Positions 17,700 through 26,565 of a stretch of DNA of 64,000 nucleotides are shown here, one piece after another. Positions within the stretch are counted from its first letter, which is position 1. Each line of letters begins with the position of its first letter. The notes below the pieces were generated by a model that worked only from the letters and a program-made list of their open reading frames with translations, searched no databases and had not been told where the DNA came from. The DNA is from Arthrobacter sp. CDRTa11 (lineage in GTDB: Bacteria > Actinomycetota > Actinomycetes > Actinomycetales > Micrococcaceae), in the NCBI RefSeq assembly GCF_026427775.1, contig NZ_CP044532.1, positions 1,240,001 through 1,304,000 of the forward strand, given 5' to 3'. The translations under genes were made by a program, and so were the position numbers.

Positions 17700-17984
17700 T
17701 CGCGCGGTTCTGAAGTCGCTTGAGTCGGTCCTCGAACTGCACCACCTGCACCGTGGATCCCGTACTAATGGATGGCCGTCCCCATATTCTCTTAATCCCG
17801 AACGATTTGCAGTTGAGAGACTATGGGTTGTTAGACAGCATTTCGAGACATCCATGTCCGTGTCGCTACTTGGATCTTGGAAGTCAGTGGGGGAGTGGCC
17901 TGCTGTCTCGTTAATCGATCGTATTCGAGACGACTTCTATGACTCGCCGTACCGCACTCGACGCCGCGACGAGGAGAATGTGGG

Positions 17985-18761
17985 TCAGGTCGGCAACCCT
18001 GGGCGTCGCTGAGCGGTGACGAGGTAATTCGGTTGGGTCGCGTCGTACGTGGACCCTGCGAGGCTTAGACCTGCGGCCGCGACATCGGCTAGGAGTTCCG
18101 CATGGTGGAAGGGCCAGATCGGCAGCAGTTCGGTCGTCACCTGCAGCTGGTCACCGTCCTGGAGTGCTGCCACCGAGATCTGTAGGTGGTGTTCGGCGTC
18201 CCATGAAGGCGGCACCTGCCAGGAGTACACAACCACTGCCTTGCGGCCGGCGCGTTCCACGAGCCGGTTCCAGACGTCCAGCCTGCTGCCGGCTGAGCGG
18301 ATCTGCTCCCAGTTGCGGGAGTTCAGCGCCAGCATCCCACCTGGCGCCAACACGAATGCCATACCGTCGAGTGCGGCGCGCCGGCCACTGCGTCCGACCG
18401 CGTGCGCGAGCGAGTTCCCGACGCACAACACAGCGTCGAACCGGTCCTGCCAGCCTTGATCGGGTAGCTGGTCCCAGCGGCATACCCGCGTCGACAGCTC
18501 GACTCCGTGAGCGCGAGCCAGCACCTGGGTCCGCTCGACCATCGCCGGGCTGGCATCGCACGCGGTGACCCGGAACCCGGCCTCAGCCAGCCCCACCGCC
18601 AGCAACCCAATCCCGCAGGCGCAGTCCAAGATCTGTCCCCCCGGGTCGAGCCCTGCCGTCACCATCTCGAACGCCTGCGCATTGCCCGCCGGGGACGCCT
18701 TAGCATCCGGTACCAGCCACTCATACACGGACGCCAATGCCCCGTAAGCAGCCTCACCCAC
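17985..18761 (-). CDS. class I SAM-dependent methyltransferase
   Basis: A 258-residue methyltransferase. Motif I is ILDCACGIGLLAVGLAEAG at about 44-62, followed by the acidic adenosine-binding strand VTACDASPAMVERT and motif IV DAVLCVGNSLAHA. A later strand reads FVLAPGGMLALNSRNWEQI. The N-terminal YGALASVYEWLVPD and the pattern of motifs recall small-molecule N-methyltransferases such as glycine/sarcosine types, but the substrate cannot be fixed. It is monocistronic, with an ATG or GTG start near 18761. Confidence 0.88.
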   Translation of the reverse strand: MGEAAYGALASVYEWLVPDAKASPAGNAQAFEMVTAGLDPGGQILDCACGIGLLAVGLAEAGFRVTACDASPAMVERTQVLARAHGVELSTRVCRWDQLPDQGWQDRFDAVLCVGNSLAHAVGRSGRRAALDGMAFVLAPGGMLALNSRNWEQIRSAGSRLDVWNRLVERAGRKAVVVYSWQVPPSWDAEHHLQISVAALQDGDQLQVTTELLPIWPFHHAELLADVAAAGLSLAGSTYDATQPNYLVTAQRRPGLPT

Positions 18762-19526
18762 AGTGATCCCTCCCCACGCACATCGGGGCAGGCCCCTTGT
18801 CGTTTTGTTTGCCTTCCTGGCCGTTCATCGTAGATCGCGCGGATGCTCGGTTCAAGGTTCAAGGTTCAAGGCTCGATCGCGCCTAGCGGCGCAAAGCTCT
18901 TCCTCCACCGGTGGGCCATGCGCGGGCTGCTGGCCATCGCATACCCCGATCCACTGAAGACGAATCGAGAGGCCTCAAGCGCTCGTGCATGGTCCGCCCC
19001 AAAACCGGTCCTCCAAGGACGCAGCAGGAAAACATGCTGAACTCTTTCAAAAGTGCGGGCTTCCGGTCAAGGTGCCCTATTCGCACGGTCAAAAACGACC
19101 ATTTGGGACCGAACGATCCAAATTGGAGGAAAGGGTCACGCAGCGCCAGAATTCAGGCATCTTCTCGTGCTCAATTCGATTCCACAACCGTTTTTGACAG
19201 CCTGGGCTAACGGCTTCAAGGAAGAAATGCGGGGAAAATCCAGTACCCCGTAAACGGCCCGGGCGTAAAGCGGGACCTGGCCGACGGCGGACTCCATTGG
19301 TTCCCCCACTCCGCTCGACGCCCGGCCCGCCGTCGGTCCCACGACCTCGAGGGTTAGTAGTGCAACTAGTGCAGCTACCGATTCGCGCTCACAGGAGACC
19401 GCAGCCTATGCCGAGTCAGGCTACCGCGAGGGAACCATCAGCCCGGGCCGCTCCTAGCCAGCCGCAGGCTATCTCAAACCCGGCTAACAGGGGTGGATCG
19501 AAGCGTGCTGCGTAGTTATGGGGGCG
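18762..19526. other. 765-bp region without a recognisable gene
   Basis: No frame in this stretch gives a protein I recognise or has convincing codon bias. It contains the TTCAAGG triplet repeat at 18849-18871 and otherwise unstructured sequence of mixed composition. It may be decayed coding DNA or hold small RNAs, but nothing here shows either. The promoter of the leftward methyltransferase gene should lie at its left end. Confidence 0.35.
18849..18871. repeat. short tandem repeat, GGTTCAA units
   Basis: Three perfect copies of the 7-mer GGTTCAA occur in a row, upstream of the methyltransferase start. A heptamer repeat of this length can change copy number by slippage. There is no sign that it is part of a larger array. 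Confidence 0.8.
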
Positions 19527-19973
19527 CTACTGCAGTTCGGTGTCAGCGGCTTTTCTTACGATCTCGGCAACTCTGGCTTCCTCGGCTGTATCCAGTTGTG
19601 TGATGGCCCAGCTTGTCGGCCACATATTGCCGTCATCAAGGGCGGCGGCCTCTTGAACTCCCAAGGTTGAGTACCGTGTTCCGAACTTGGCGGCCGCTTG
19701 AAAAAACAGGACAACTTTACCCTCGGAATTGGCCCACGCGGGCTGCCCATACCAGGTCTTCGGAATCAAAGCCGGTGCTGCCTCGGCCACGATCGCGTGT
19801 ATCCTTTCGGCGATCACACGCTGGTCGTCCGGCATCTCTGCAATCTTTTCCAGCAGGTCCTCAAGGGCGGCGGCCGCTTTCTTGCCGCCCTTCTCAGCGC
19901 GCAGCTCTGCGGCGCGTTCCTTCATTGCTGCCCGCTCCACCTCGGTGAAGCCTCCTGACCCGCTCGCGTTCAT
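19527..19973 (-). CDS. DUF1801 (YdhG/CyaY-like fold) protein
   Basis: A 148-residue protein with the DUF1801 pattern. A charged N-terminal helix region (FTEVERAAMKERAAELRAEK) comes first, then AERIHAIVAEAAPALIPKTW, YGQPAWANSEGKVVLFFQAA and a C-terminal DGNMWPTSWAITQL. Family members are small cytosolic proteins sometimes likened to iron chaperones of the frataxin fold; no activity is established. The N-terminal helical extension is common in actinobacterial versions. It stands alone, followed on its left by the gene-free stretch. Confidence 0.88.
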   Translation of the reverse strand: MNASGSGGFTEVERAAMKERAAELRAEKGGKKAAAALEDLLEKIAEMPDDQRVIAERIHAIVAEAAPALIPKTWYGQPAWANSEGKVVLFFQAAAKFGTRYSTLGVQEAAALDDGNMWPTSWAITQLDTAEEARVAEIVRKAADTELQ

Positions 19974-20259
19974 GGGGTTACCTTTCGTGATGATGTGCGC
20001 GCCCCGAGTCTATGACCGGTCCGGCCATGCCGGAAGCATCCAACATTTGAAGAACGTCGCGGCGACAGTACGGGCAGCCATGCTCCACCCTATGAAAGCC
20101 CGAAAGCTAAGGCAGCCGTACAAGCCCGCTGAGACTCTCCCAAGTCTTGGTCTCGTTGTTGAGAACTGTCGTGCCAGCGCCGGATCCTTTGGCCTCTCTC
20201 AGCCCGAACTGATAGCCATCTATGGAAAACTCTTGGAATTTCCCTATCGCATCAGCTGG

Positions 20260-21072
20260 TCACTTGTCGGACCTGAACACGATGGAGTCGAAGACGGCGC
20301 GTGCCTCTCTCGTCAGCTCCGGATTGATGGGTGCGTGGACGGCCACCCACTCCTCTCTCGTCAGCTCCGGTTGGGCGGGTGAGTGGTATTGGGCCACCCA
20401 GAACATAGCGCGCTGGCCGTTCAGGTCGACCACCCGGTAGGTTTCGCGTTCATCCTGACTCGAGTACCAGCGTGTGCAGTGGTACAACATTTCTGAGTGG
20501 ATGCAGAACCTGCCGCTGTCGCAGGCTGTTATGTCCACGTCGCCCTCGACGGAGTGGTCGAACTCGAAGCCGGAGTAATCGCCCACCACGACCTTAACGG
20601 GAGGTGTGCTCGCCGTGGACGTCTGCGCCGTCAGCGCCTCGACGAAGGCCTCAGCCGACGGATTGACCTCGACGAGTGCGTCCTGCCACGCGCATGCGTC
20701 CGTCGGCACATGGTCGGAGGGCCACCAACCCACGTAGACCGCCGCTTTACCCGGCCGATCCGGGTCGTCCTTGCCGAGGCCGAGTTCGCCGCCCGACCAG
20801 CCGTCTGGGACGGTGATCTCGAAAGGCTCCGTGAAGCTGGTGACGAGGTATGTGCCGGCGTCGACGTCGCCGCTCTCAGGGAGCGGTGGGATGCCGCTGG
20901 CATCCGTAGTCGGAAAACTGGCTTCCGTAGTCGGAATACTGGCGGACGGGAGGGAGACGTCGTCGGACTCATACTCGCACCCGCCGAGACTTGCAATCAG
21001 TGCCATAACCACCAGGGGCAAGAGATGGCGCGACCGCTGATCGGCCTTTCCAAGGGGTGTCATGGAGCTCAT
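20260..21072 (-). CDS. hypothetical lipoprotein
   Basis: A 270-residue exported lipoprotein. The signal peptide LLPLVVMALIASLGGC provides a lipobox with the lipidated Cys at about residue 32. A short repeat-rich linker follows (SIPTTEASFPTTDAS), then a folded domain of unknown family with FEITVPDGWSGGELG, VYVGWWPSDHVPTDAC, VVVGDYSGFEFDH and LNGQRAMFWVAQYHS. Five further cysteines suggest disulphides outside the membrane. Near the C-terminus PELTREEWVAV and PELTREARAVF reflect a 19-bp direct repeat in the DNA. The domain resembles uncharacterised extracellular domains in actinobacteria. I cannot name a function. Confidence 0.7.
   Translation of the reverse strand: MSSMTPLGKADQRSRHLLPLVVMALIASLGGCEYESDDVSLPSASIPTTEASFPTTDASGIPPLPESGDVDAGTYLVTSFTEPFEITVPDGWSGGELGLGKDDPDRPGKAAVYVGWWPSDHVPTDACAWQDALVEVNPSAEAFVEALTAQTSTASTPPVKVVVGDYSGFEFDHSVEGDVDITACDSGRFCIHSEMLYHCTRWYSSQDERETYRVVDLNGQRAMFWVAQYHSPAQPELTREEWVAVHAPINPELTREARAVFDSIVFRSDK
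20304..20370. repeat. 19-bp direct repeat inside the lipoprotein gene
   Basis: The 19-mer CCTCTCTCGTCAGCTCCGG occurs at 20304-20322 and again at 20352-20370, 48 bp apart in the same frame. It encodes the repeated PELTRE in the lipoprotein C-terminus, indicating a small in-frame duplication. Confidence 0.85.
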
Positions 21073-21485
21073 CGATTTTCCAAGCCGCTACAGGGTACTG
21101 TGAGGCCCCGCAGCCGGATGGCCCCGCGGGCGGCCCGAGATGGGATGCCGTCGCCTCAAGTCTCCTCCAGCACAGTACCCGTGACAATGACGAGTTGTAC
21201 GGTGATCAGTTTCGACTCATGCAATCCCCGAAATGACAGGAAGCGCCCTGAAGCCGTGTGGAGGAAACGCCAAATTTGAGGCAGCTTTTCCCCGCCCGGG
21301 TCTAACTAGCTCGAGAGATCTGGCGGTAGCCTACGTCTCATAACCCTTGGGAAACGAGACGTCTCGCCGACTGAGCATTACGAAAAGGGCAATCACCTTT
21401 AATTTCCGTGAAGTCAGACGAGTTCTGGCCACCGACGTGGGGCCGCCGGTGGTGGATCTATTCCCCATGCCCGGAGGAATTGCGC

Positions 21486-22049
21486 TCAGCGCCTCGTCTC
21501 GTACCGGGTCAGGACCACGCCGCCGGGAAACGTCCGCGTCTCCACCAGGTCCAGGTTCACCCAGCGGTCCAGCGCGGTGAAGAACGGCGTGCCGCCGCCC
21601 ACCAGGACCGGATACGTGGCCAGCACGTACTCGTCGATCAGCCCGGCCCGCATGGCCGCCCCGGCGAGCGTTGCGCCGCCGACGCTCATCGGGCCGCCGT
21701 CCTCTGCCTTGAGCCTAGTGATCTCGGCGATCGCGTCGCCGCTGACCAGGCGAGTGTTCCAGTCGACCTTGTCGATCGTGGAGGAGAACACCACCTTCGG
21801 CGTGTCCCGCCAGTTCCGCGCGAACTCGATCTCCGCCCGAGTGGCGTTGGGCTGCTGGTCGCCAGTGGGCCAGTAGGAGCTCATGGTCTCCCAGAGCTTG
21901 CGCCCGTACAGCGATAGGCCGCTCGCCCGCTCCTGATCGAGCCACCACTGGAACAATTCGTCGCTCGGCCCGCTCCAGCCAATGTCGTCGCCGGCCGCGG
22001 CGATGTAGCCGTCCAGGGTCAGATTCATGCCGTAGATCAGTTTCCGCAT
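21486..22049 (-). CDS. dihydrofolate reductase family protein (RibD C-terminal-like)
   Basis: A 187-residue protein of the RibD C-terminal/DHFR-like fold. It begins MRKLIYGMNLTLDGYIAA, has LYGRKLWETMSSYWP, VFSSTIDKVDWNTRL, a nucleotide-binding MSVGGATLAGAAM and YPVLVGGGTPFF. Full-length members bind NADPH and reduce a pterin or pyrimidine-like substrate, but most single-domain versions such as this have no assigned substrate and are unlikely to be the housekeeping FolA. It is monocistronic, and the ATG is followed by the typical first strand. Confidence 0.9.
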   Translation of the reverse strand: MRKLIYGMNLTLDGYIAAAGDDIGWSGPSDELFQWWLDQERASGLSLYGRKLWETMSSYWPTGDQQPNATRAEIEFARNWRDTPKVVFSSTIDKVDWNTRLVSGDAIAEITRLKAEDGGPMSVGGATLAGAAMRAGLIDEYVLATYPVLVGGGTPFFTALDRWVNLDLVETRTFPGGVVLTRYETRR

Positions 22050-22171
22050 GGCGCCAGCCTTCCGTCAGTCGGTCTCCAGCGTATAGTCCGGGCGCGGCGC
22101 GGGAAACTCGTCGGTGCGCGATCGAATCGCAGGTCAGTCCTCATGCTCGGGGGTCAGCGTGGCATACTCGA

Positions 22172-22204
22172 CCGCCTCCCGCCTCCCGCCTCCCGCCTCC
22201 CGCC
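22172..22204. repeat. tandem heptamer repeat CCGCCTC
   Basis: About 4.7 copies of CCGCCTC lie head to tail just before a decayed VOC fragment. Such a run is prone to slippage, and the surrounding region has no intact gene. Confidence 0.85.
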
Positions 22205-22223
22205 GCGCGACGCCCTGTCCAAC

Positions 22224-22313
22224 ATGAATACGTCCAGCCCGGTGGAGGATCAAGGCCTTCAGAACGTCTACGTTCGTGATCCCGACGGTAACCATTGTCT
22301 TCGGTTGCAGCGC
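22224..22313 (+). pseudogene. fragment of a VOC/glyoxalase-like gene
   Basis: The + frame encodes LQNVYVRDPDGNHCLRLQRC. VYVRDPDGNxxxL is the C-terminal signature of vicinal-oxygen-chelate proteins, where the last metal ligand or its remnant sits. The upstream domain is missing, replaced by the heptamer repeat, and the frame runs on into unrelated sequence. It is a remnant only. The rest of the stretch from 22050 to 22617 holds no other gene that I can support. Confidence 0.5.
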
Positions 22314-22617
22314 TGTCATCGGTTCGCCCGAAACCGAAGAGGCTTAGGCTTCATCGCGATGCAATTCGGGAACAGTCCACTCCGGGGCGTCCCACCTGCC
22401 AGGAGATATCCCCGCGTATTGACTGCCTGTAGCCCGAGGAATAACGTCTGCCTTAGCGGGGTCATCCACCCCGTTTTCCACGGGATAAGGGGCCGGATCT
22501 GGGCCGCTCCTGCATTGCGATGGAGCCAGAGGAGGACTCTGTGTGGACGTCATCCTGCACCGCAGTTACATCGCCATGAGCGGCCGATGGGATAGGAATC
22601 CAGGAAAGGAAATGACC

Positions 22618-22938
22618 ATGCCGAAGTATCTGTTTGAAGGAACATACGTGGGCCAGGGCATCAAGGGGCTCATGCAGGAAGGCGGCACCAAGCGGCGTGA
22701 CGCTCTGGCGGAGGCCCTTAGCTCGGTCGGAGGATCGCTGGAGAGCTTCTACTACGCCTTTGGTTACTACGACGTCCTTGGCGTTTTTGAGGCACCGGAC
22801 GATGCAAGTGCTGCAGCACTGTCGCTGCTGATCAATTCGACGGGAAACGTCAATGTCCGCCTGAAACCGCTCCTGACCGTCGAAGACCTCGACGAAGCCG
22901 CCAAGAAGTCGCCGTCCTACCGCGCCCCGGGACAGTAG
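22618..22938 (+). CDS. GYD domain protein
   Basis: A 106-residue protein that matches the GYD family: MPKYLFEGTYVGQGIKGLMQ, GGTKRRDALAEALSSVGGSL, FYYAFGYYDVLGVFEAPDD and VRLKPLLTVEDLDEA. The name comes from the GYYD-type motif, here FGYYDV. These are small ferredoxin-fold-like cytosolic proteins of unknown role. ATG at 22618 is preferred over ATG at 22612 because AGGAAAGGAA then lies at normal spacing. A truncated paralogue sits at 27312-27398. The gene ends in front of palindrome copy 2. Confidence 0.88.
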   Translation: MPKYLFEGTYVGQGIKGLMQEGGTKRRDALAEALSSVGGSLESFYYAFGYYDVLGVFEAPDDASAAALSLLINSTGNVNVRLKPLLTVEDLDEAAKKSPSYRAPGQ

Positions 22939-22963
22939 GGGAGCCCGGCACCAAGGCCGGCAG

Positions 22964-22990
22964 GCCGGCGTCGTGAAGTACGACGGCGGC
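22964..22990. repeat. dispersed GC-rich palindrome, copy 2
   Basis: GCCGGCGTCGT pairs with ACGACGGCGGC with one mismatch across a short GAAGT loop. It lies between the converging GYD and SulP genes, where a bidirectional terminator is expected. It is the most diverged of the four copies. Confidence 0.65.
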
Positions 22991-23015
22991 CGGCGGCTTT
23001 GAGCCGCTGCGCAGA

Positions 23016-24722
23016 TTACACAGCGTCCCTAGGCTTCCTCCCCTCCCGTTGGAACGCCCTCACAGCTTCGCTCACCGTTGGGTAGAAGTGTTCGGGAGAA
23101 AAGCGGGCGGCCATGCCGTACTGCAGCAATCTGTCTTTAACCGGACCTTTTAGCTCGGCGAACACCAGGTCCACGCCGTGCCTGTCCAGCCATTCGTCAA
23201 GCTGCACCAGCTCGTCCAGTGCCGTGGTGTCGATCCCTGTCACGGGCTCCGCCGCCAGAACCACGCGTTCGGTGCCAGGCGCCGCCTGGTCCAGTTCGCT
23301 GCGAACGAAGGCTCCCAGCAAGGATCCGTTGCCGAAGAACAGCGGTGCGTCGAAGCGCAGGATCAACAGGCCAGGGACGCGTTCCCCTTCCGGATGGCGG
23401 CTCACGTCGTGGTATCCCGGTACCCCAGGCACGTCCACCAGTTCGGCACGGTAAGGGTCCCAGGCCCGCCGCAGGAAGTCCAGGATTGCCAGGCCAACGG
23501 CGACGGCAATGCCCGGGAGGACCCCCAGGATGGCGACCCCCAGGAACGCCGCGAGCATCACCAACGATTCACTGCGGCTCATGCCGATGAGCCGCCATAC
23601 GCCGGCGGGGTTGGCTATGGCTGCGGCTGCGGCGATGACAATGGCGGCAAGGGTGGCTGCCGGCAGGAACTCGGTGACGCCGGGCGCCATGAGCATGAAG
23701 CCGAGCACCAGGACGGCGCCGACCACCCCCGTGAGTTGGGATTTCGCCCCGGACTCCACGGCCACCGGTGTGCGGGATGTGCTGGCCGAGATGGGGAAGC
23801 CACCCAGCAGCCCGCTGGCAGCGTTTGCCGCACCCAGGGCTGCCATTTCGTGGTTGCCGGATACCTTGCCGTCCTCTGCCGCGGCGAGGGATTGGGACAG
23901 GGTTCCGGTGTCGACAAACACGATGAGGGCGATCGCGGCGGCGGCGGGCAGCAGTGTGAGGACGTCGGCCCAGCCGATTCCGCCGAGGGCCGGTGCGGGG
24001 AGTCCCTGCGGGAGTGCGCCTGTGACCTTCACGCGCTCCTGAAGTCCCAGCAGGGCCACGGCGAGGCAGGACACAACCACCGCAATGAGCACGCCAGGAA
24101 CCTTCCATTTCAGCCAGCGGGGAACCCAGATCAGCGCCAGCGAGGCCAGGCCGAGCAGCACTGCCGGCACATTGGTCTCGCCGGCAAGCACCTTTGGCAC
24201 GGCGGCGAGAAGTTTTTCCCAGGGCGTGCCGTCTTCGACGGATATCCCCAAGATGGTGGGTAGCTGGGACACAACTACCAGCAAGGCGATGCCATTGAGG
24301 TAGCCGAGCCGGATGGGTTTCGACAGCAGTCCAGTGACGATCCCTAGCCGCAGGGCCGAGCCGCACAGCAAAATGACACCTATCAGTATGGCCAGGAGGC
24401 CGGCCAGGGCCACGGATCTCTGTTCGTTGGCCGCTGCCAAGGGAACCAACGCCGCAACGATCATCGGGGCGAGCGCGGAATCCGGCCCCAGCACCAGCAC
24501 ACGCGACGGCCCTACTGCCGCGTAGACAAGCAGGGGCACTACCGTCGCGTAGAGACCGGTCACCGGCGGAAGGCCGGCCGCCTGAGCGTACGCCATGCCC
24601 GCGGGGACCAGGATTGCGAAGAGCGCGATGCCTGCCACCAGGTCGTGGCGCATCCACTCGATCCTGTAACCACGCAAGGCTGGCGGGACCCACCAGGCCC
24701 GAGTCTTTCCGAAGCGGCGCAT
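23016..24722 (-). CDS. SulP family anion permease with STAS domain
   Basis: A 568-residue SulP/SLC26 transporter. It begins MRRFGKTRAWWVPPALRGYR and has the family signature VAGIALFAILVPAGMAYAQA followed by GLPPVTGLYATVVPLLVYA and GPSRVLVLGPDSALAPMI. About 12 to 14 helices follow and a cytoplasmic STAS domain ends the protein at about 440-555 (LILRFDAPLFFGNGSLL, then GIDTTALDELVQL). Relatives carry sulfate, bicarbonate or other anions coupled to H+ or Na+; the substrate is not determinable here. The start at 24722 is chosen by family length rather than an in-frame ATG 162 bp upstream. No sulfate-assimilation genes are adjacent. Confidence 0.9.
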   Translation of the reverse strand: MRRFGKTRAWWVPPALRGYRIEWMRHDLVAGIALFAILVPAGMAYAQAAGLPPVTGLYATVVPLLVYAAVGPSRVLVLGPDSALAPMIVAALVPLAAANEQRSVALAGLLAILIGVILLCGSALRLGIVTGLLSKPIRLGYLNGIALLVVVSQLPTILGISVEDGTPWEKLLAAVPKVLAGETNVPAVLLGLASLALIWVPRWLKWKVPGVLIAVVVSCLAVALLGLQERVKVTGALPQGLPAPALGGIGWADVLTLLPAAAAIALIVFVDTGTLSQSLAAAEDGKVSGNHEMAALGAANAASGLLGGFPISASTSRTPVAVESGAKSQLTGVVGAVLVLGFMLMAPGVTEFLPAATLAAIVIAAAAAIANPAGVWRLIGMSRSESLVMLAAFLGVAILGVLPGIAVAVGLAILDFLRRAWDPYRAELVDVPGVPGYHDVSRHPEGERVPGLLILRFDAPLFFGNGSLLGAFVRSELDQAAPGTERVVLAAEPVTGIDTTALDELVQLDEWLDRHGVDLVFAELKGPVKDRLLQYGMAARFSPEHFYPTVSEAVRAFQREGRKPRDAV

Positions 24723-24883
24723 CTCCCGATCATGGCACACCTGTATCCTGACAAGGCAGGTTGAATGGCTACAGCAGCCCTCAACCAAGCTCGGTTCGCG
24801 GCCGGATGACGGTCCGGAATCCTGGGCCCTCGCCTTCCAGGTCGTCGAATCACCGCCGCGATTGTCAGTCTCCGATCGGCCCA

Positions 24884-26098
24884 ATGGACTCTTGGAGTGG
24901 ACCTTTTATCACTACCAACAAGCCAGCTCCCGGGGAAATCCCGACGTCGGTCCTCAAGCCCTCACACGGAGCTGCGGCGGATGAGCCCGCCGTCGTGACC
25001 TGGGCCGAGGCTGGTGTCAGCATGACCGCGCGATGGCGTTCGGCGAACGGCAGACCGGCGCCGACGCGCATCGAAGTGGTCTCCGACTCTCTCACGGCCG
25101 ATGACGCGAACCGGATGGCGTCACAGGGGATCGCGATGCTCTGGCACGGTGACTTCCACAACGCACGCCAGATCCTCAACGCCATGGACCGGCGGATCGG
25201 CGCGGGAAAGAAAGAGACCGCAGCAACTCCGGCCGAAAAGTTCTATCGGCACCGCCAGTCAGCCTCGCATCGTGCCCGCATTCTCGGCCTGCTGCTGATT
25301 CCCCTGGATCCAGGTCCGGTGGTGCCGCTGCGCCGCGCACCGGACATCCGGCAGGCCGCCGCTGAAGCGTACGGCGAGATCGGCGAACCTTCCGTTGTAT
25401 CCCTGCATGAGCTTGTCGGGGCCATTGGCGCCCACGAGTGGCGGCGGAAGGGCGTGTACGTCGATGCCCTGCAGGGCCGCATCCACCCGCACTACGGCAC
25501 GTTCTTCCCCACCCGCAGTGAGTATGTGGATCTCGTGGCCGCCGCTCCGCTGCCCTCTGACACGCTGGCGTTCGACGTCGGAACCGGCACCGGGGTGCTC
25601 GCTGCCGTCCTCGCGCGCCGTGGCGTCCGCCGCGTGGTGGCGACGGACAATGAACCGCGCGCCATAACCTGCGCTGGTGAGAATTTCCGGAACCTCGGCG
25701 TCCAGGACCGTGCCGAGGCGGTCCTGACCGACATGTTCCCGCCCGGGCGGGCACCCCTCATCGTCTGCAACCCGCCCTGGATTCCGGCCACGCCGCATTC
25801 CACCCTGGACAACGCCGTCTATGATCCCGGGAGCAGGATGCTGTTCCGCTTCCTAAACGGACTATCCGACCATCTGGAGCCCGGCGGTGAGGCCTGGCTT
25901 GTCCTCTCCGACCTGGCCGAGCACCTTGGCCTGCGGACACGTGACGATCTGCTTGACGCCATCACGGCGGCCGGGCTGAAGGCGGTGGACCGGCTGGACA
26001 CCAAGCCAACACATCCGAAGGCGTCGGACCGCGACGACCCGCTGTTCGCGGCGCGCACGGCCGAGGTCACGTCGCTGTGGCGGCTTGTTCGCCGATAG
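24884..26098 (+). CDS. class I SAM-dependent methyltransferase (HemK/PrmC-like NPPW motif)
   Basis: A methyltransferase of about 404 residues. The N-terminal half (about 1-200) is not recognisable apart from WHGDFHNARQILNAMDRR. The catalytic domain has motif I AFDVGTGTGVLAAVLARRG near 229-247, VVATDNEPRAITCA and motif IV LIVCNPPWIPATPH near 295, and ends with VTSLWRLVRR. NPPW/NPPY marks enzymes that methylate an amide or exocyclic amine nitrogen, such as glutamine in release factors, adenine or guanine. The layout fits a protein or RNA methyltransferase rather than a restriction enzyme. The start is uncertain because no good ribosome site is visible at 24884. Confidence 0.8.
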   Translation: MDSWSGPFITTNKPAPGEIPTSVLKPSHGAAADEPAVVTWAEAGVSMTARWRSANGRPAPTRIEVVSDSLTADDANRMASQGIAMLWHGDFHNARQILNAMDRRIGAGKKETAATPAEKFYRHRQSASHRARILGLLLIPLDPGPVVPLRRAPDIRQAAAEAYGEIGEPSVVSLHELVGAIGAHEWRRKGVYVDALQGRIHPHYGTFFPTRSEYVDLVAAAPLPSDTLAFDVGTGTGVLAAVLARRGVRRVVATDNEPRAITCAGENFRNLGVQDRAEAVLTDMFPPGRAPLIVCNPPWIPATPHSTLDNAVYDPGSRMLFRFLNGLSDHLEPGGEAWLVLSDLAEHLGLRTRDDLLDAITAAGLKAVDRLDTKPTHPKASDRDDPLFAARTAEVTSLWRLVRR

Positions 26099-26243
26099 TT
26101 GCCAGGTCCCGCAACGAAGGTCAGACTGATGGCCGCTTTGAGTAGCCGAACTGGGGCACTTTGACACGGACACGCCGCGGATTGAGCAGGTTCGGGGCCG
26201 TGTGAGCGTCAATGTGCCCCACGACGGCGCCCCCTGACAGTCC

Positions 26244-26396
26244 TTAAGGGGCTGGCGCGTCGAGAGAGTCGAGGGGGCGGAGGCTGGCGACGTAGGCCTC
26301 GGCCTCAGCGACAGTGACCAAGAAGAGGGCGAAGACGCCGTCGACGAGGACGGAGGCTGAGTTGCCTCGGCTGCTGATGACGATTCCCTTTGGCAA
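26244..26396 (-). CDS. small protein of unknown function (50 aa)
   Basis: The complement encodes 50 residues from a TTG at 26396: LPKGIVISSRGNSASVLVDG, then VFALFLVTVAEAEAYVASLR and a short proline-rich end. GGAAGGAAG lies 9 nt before the TTG, and codons are G/C-ending as in real genes here. The VISxRGNxASVLVDG strand pattern looks like a small beta domain. I do not recognise a named family. It lies in an otherwise gene-free stretch of 470 bp and may be cotranscribed with nothing else. Confidence 0.5.
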   Translation of the reverse strand: MPKGIVISSRGNSASVLVDGVFALFLVTVAEAEAYVASLRPLDSLDAPAP

Positions 26397-26565
26397 TTTG
26401 GCTACTTCCTTCCCTGCAGGTTGTCTTCGTTGTTAAACAGAGTTCGTTGTGCCCCATCTGTGGGATTGCTCAATTCGGGCTCAAAGAAAGGACTACCAGC
26501 GCGAGCTGCACGTCCTTCCCTGCCGTCGCCGTTCCCAGTGGCGGCGCCAAAATCTATAGTGGGAC

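Noticed and set aside
18849..18871. TTCAAGG repeats considered as a CRISPR remnant
   Set aside because: The units are 7 bp and directly adjacent with no spacers, and no cas genes occur in the window.
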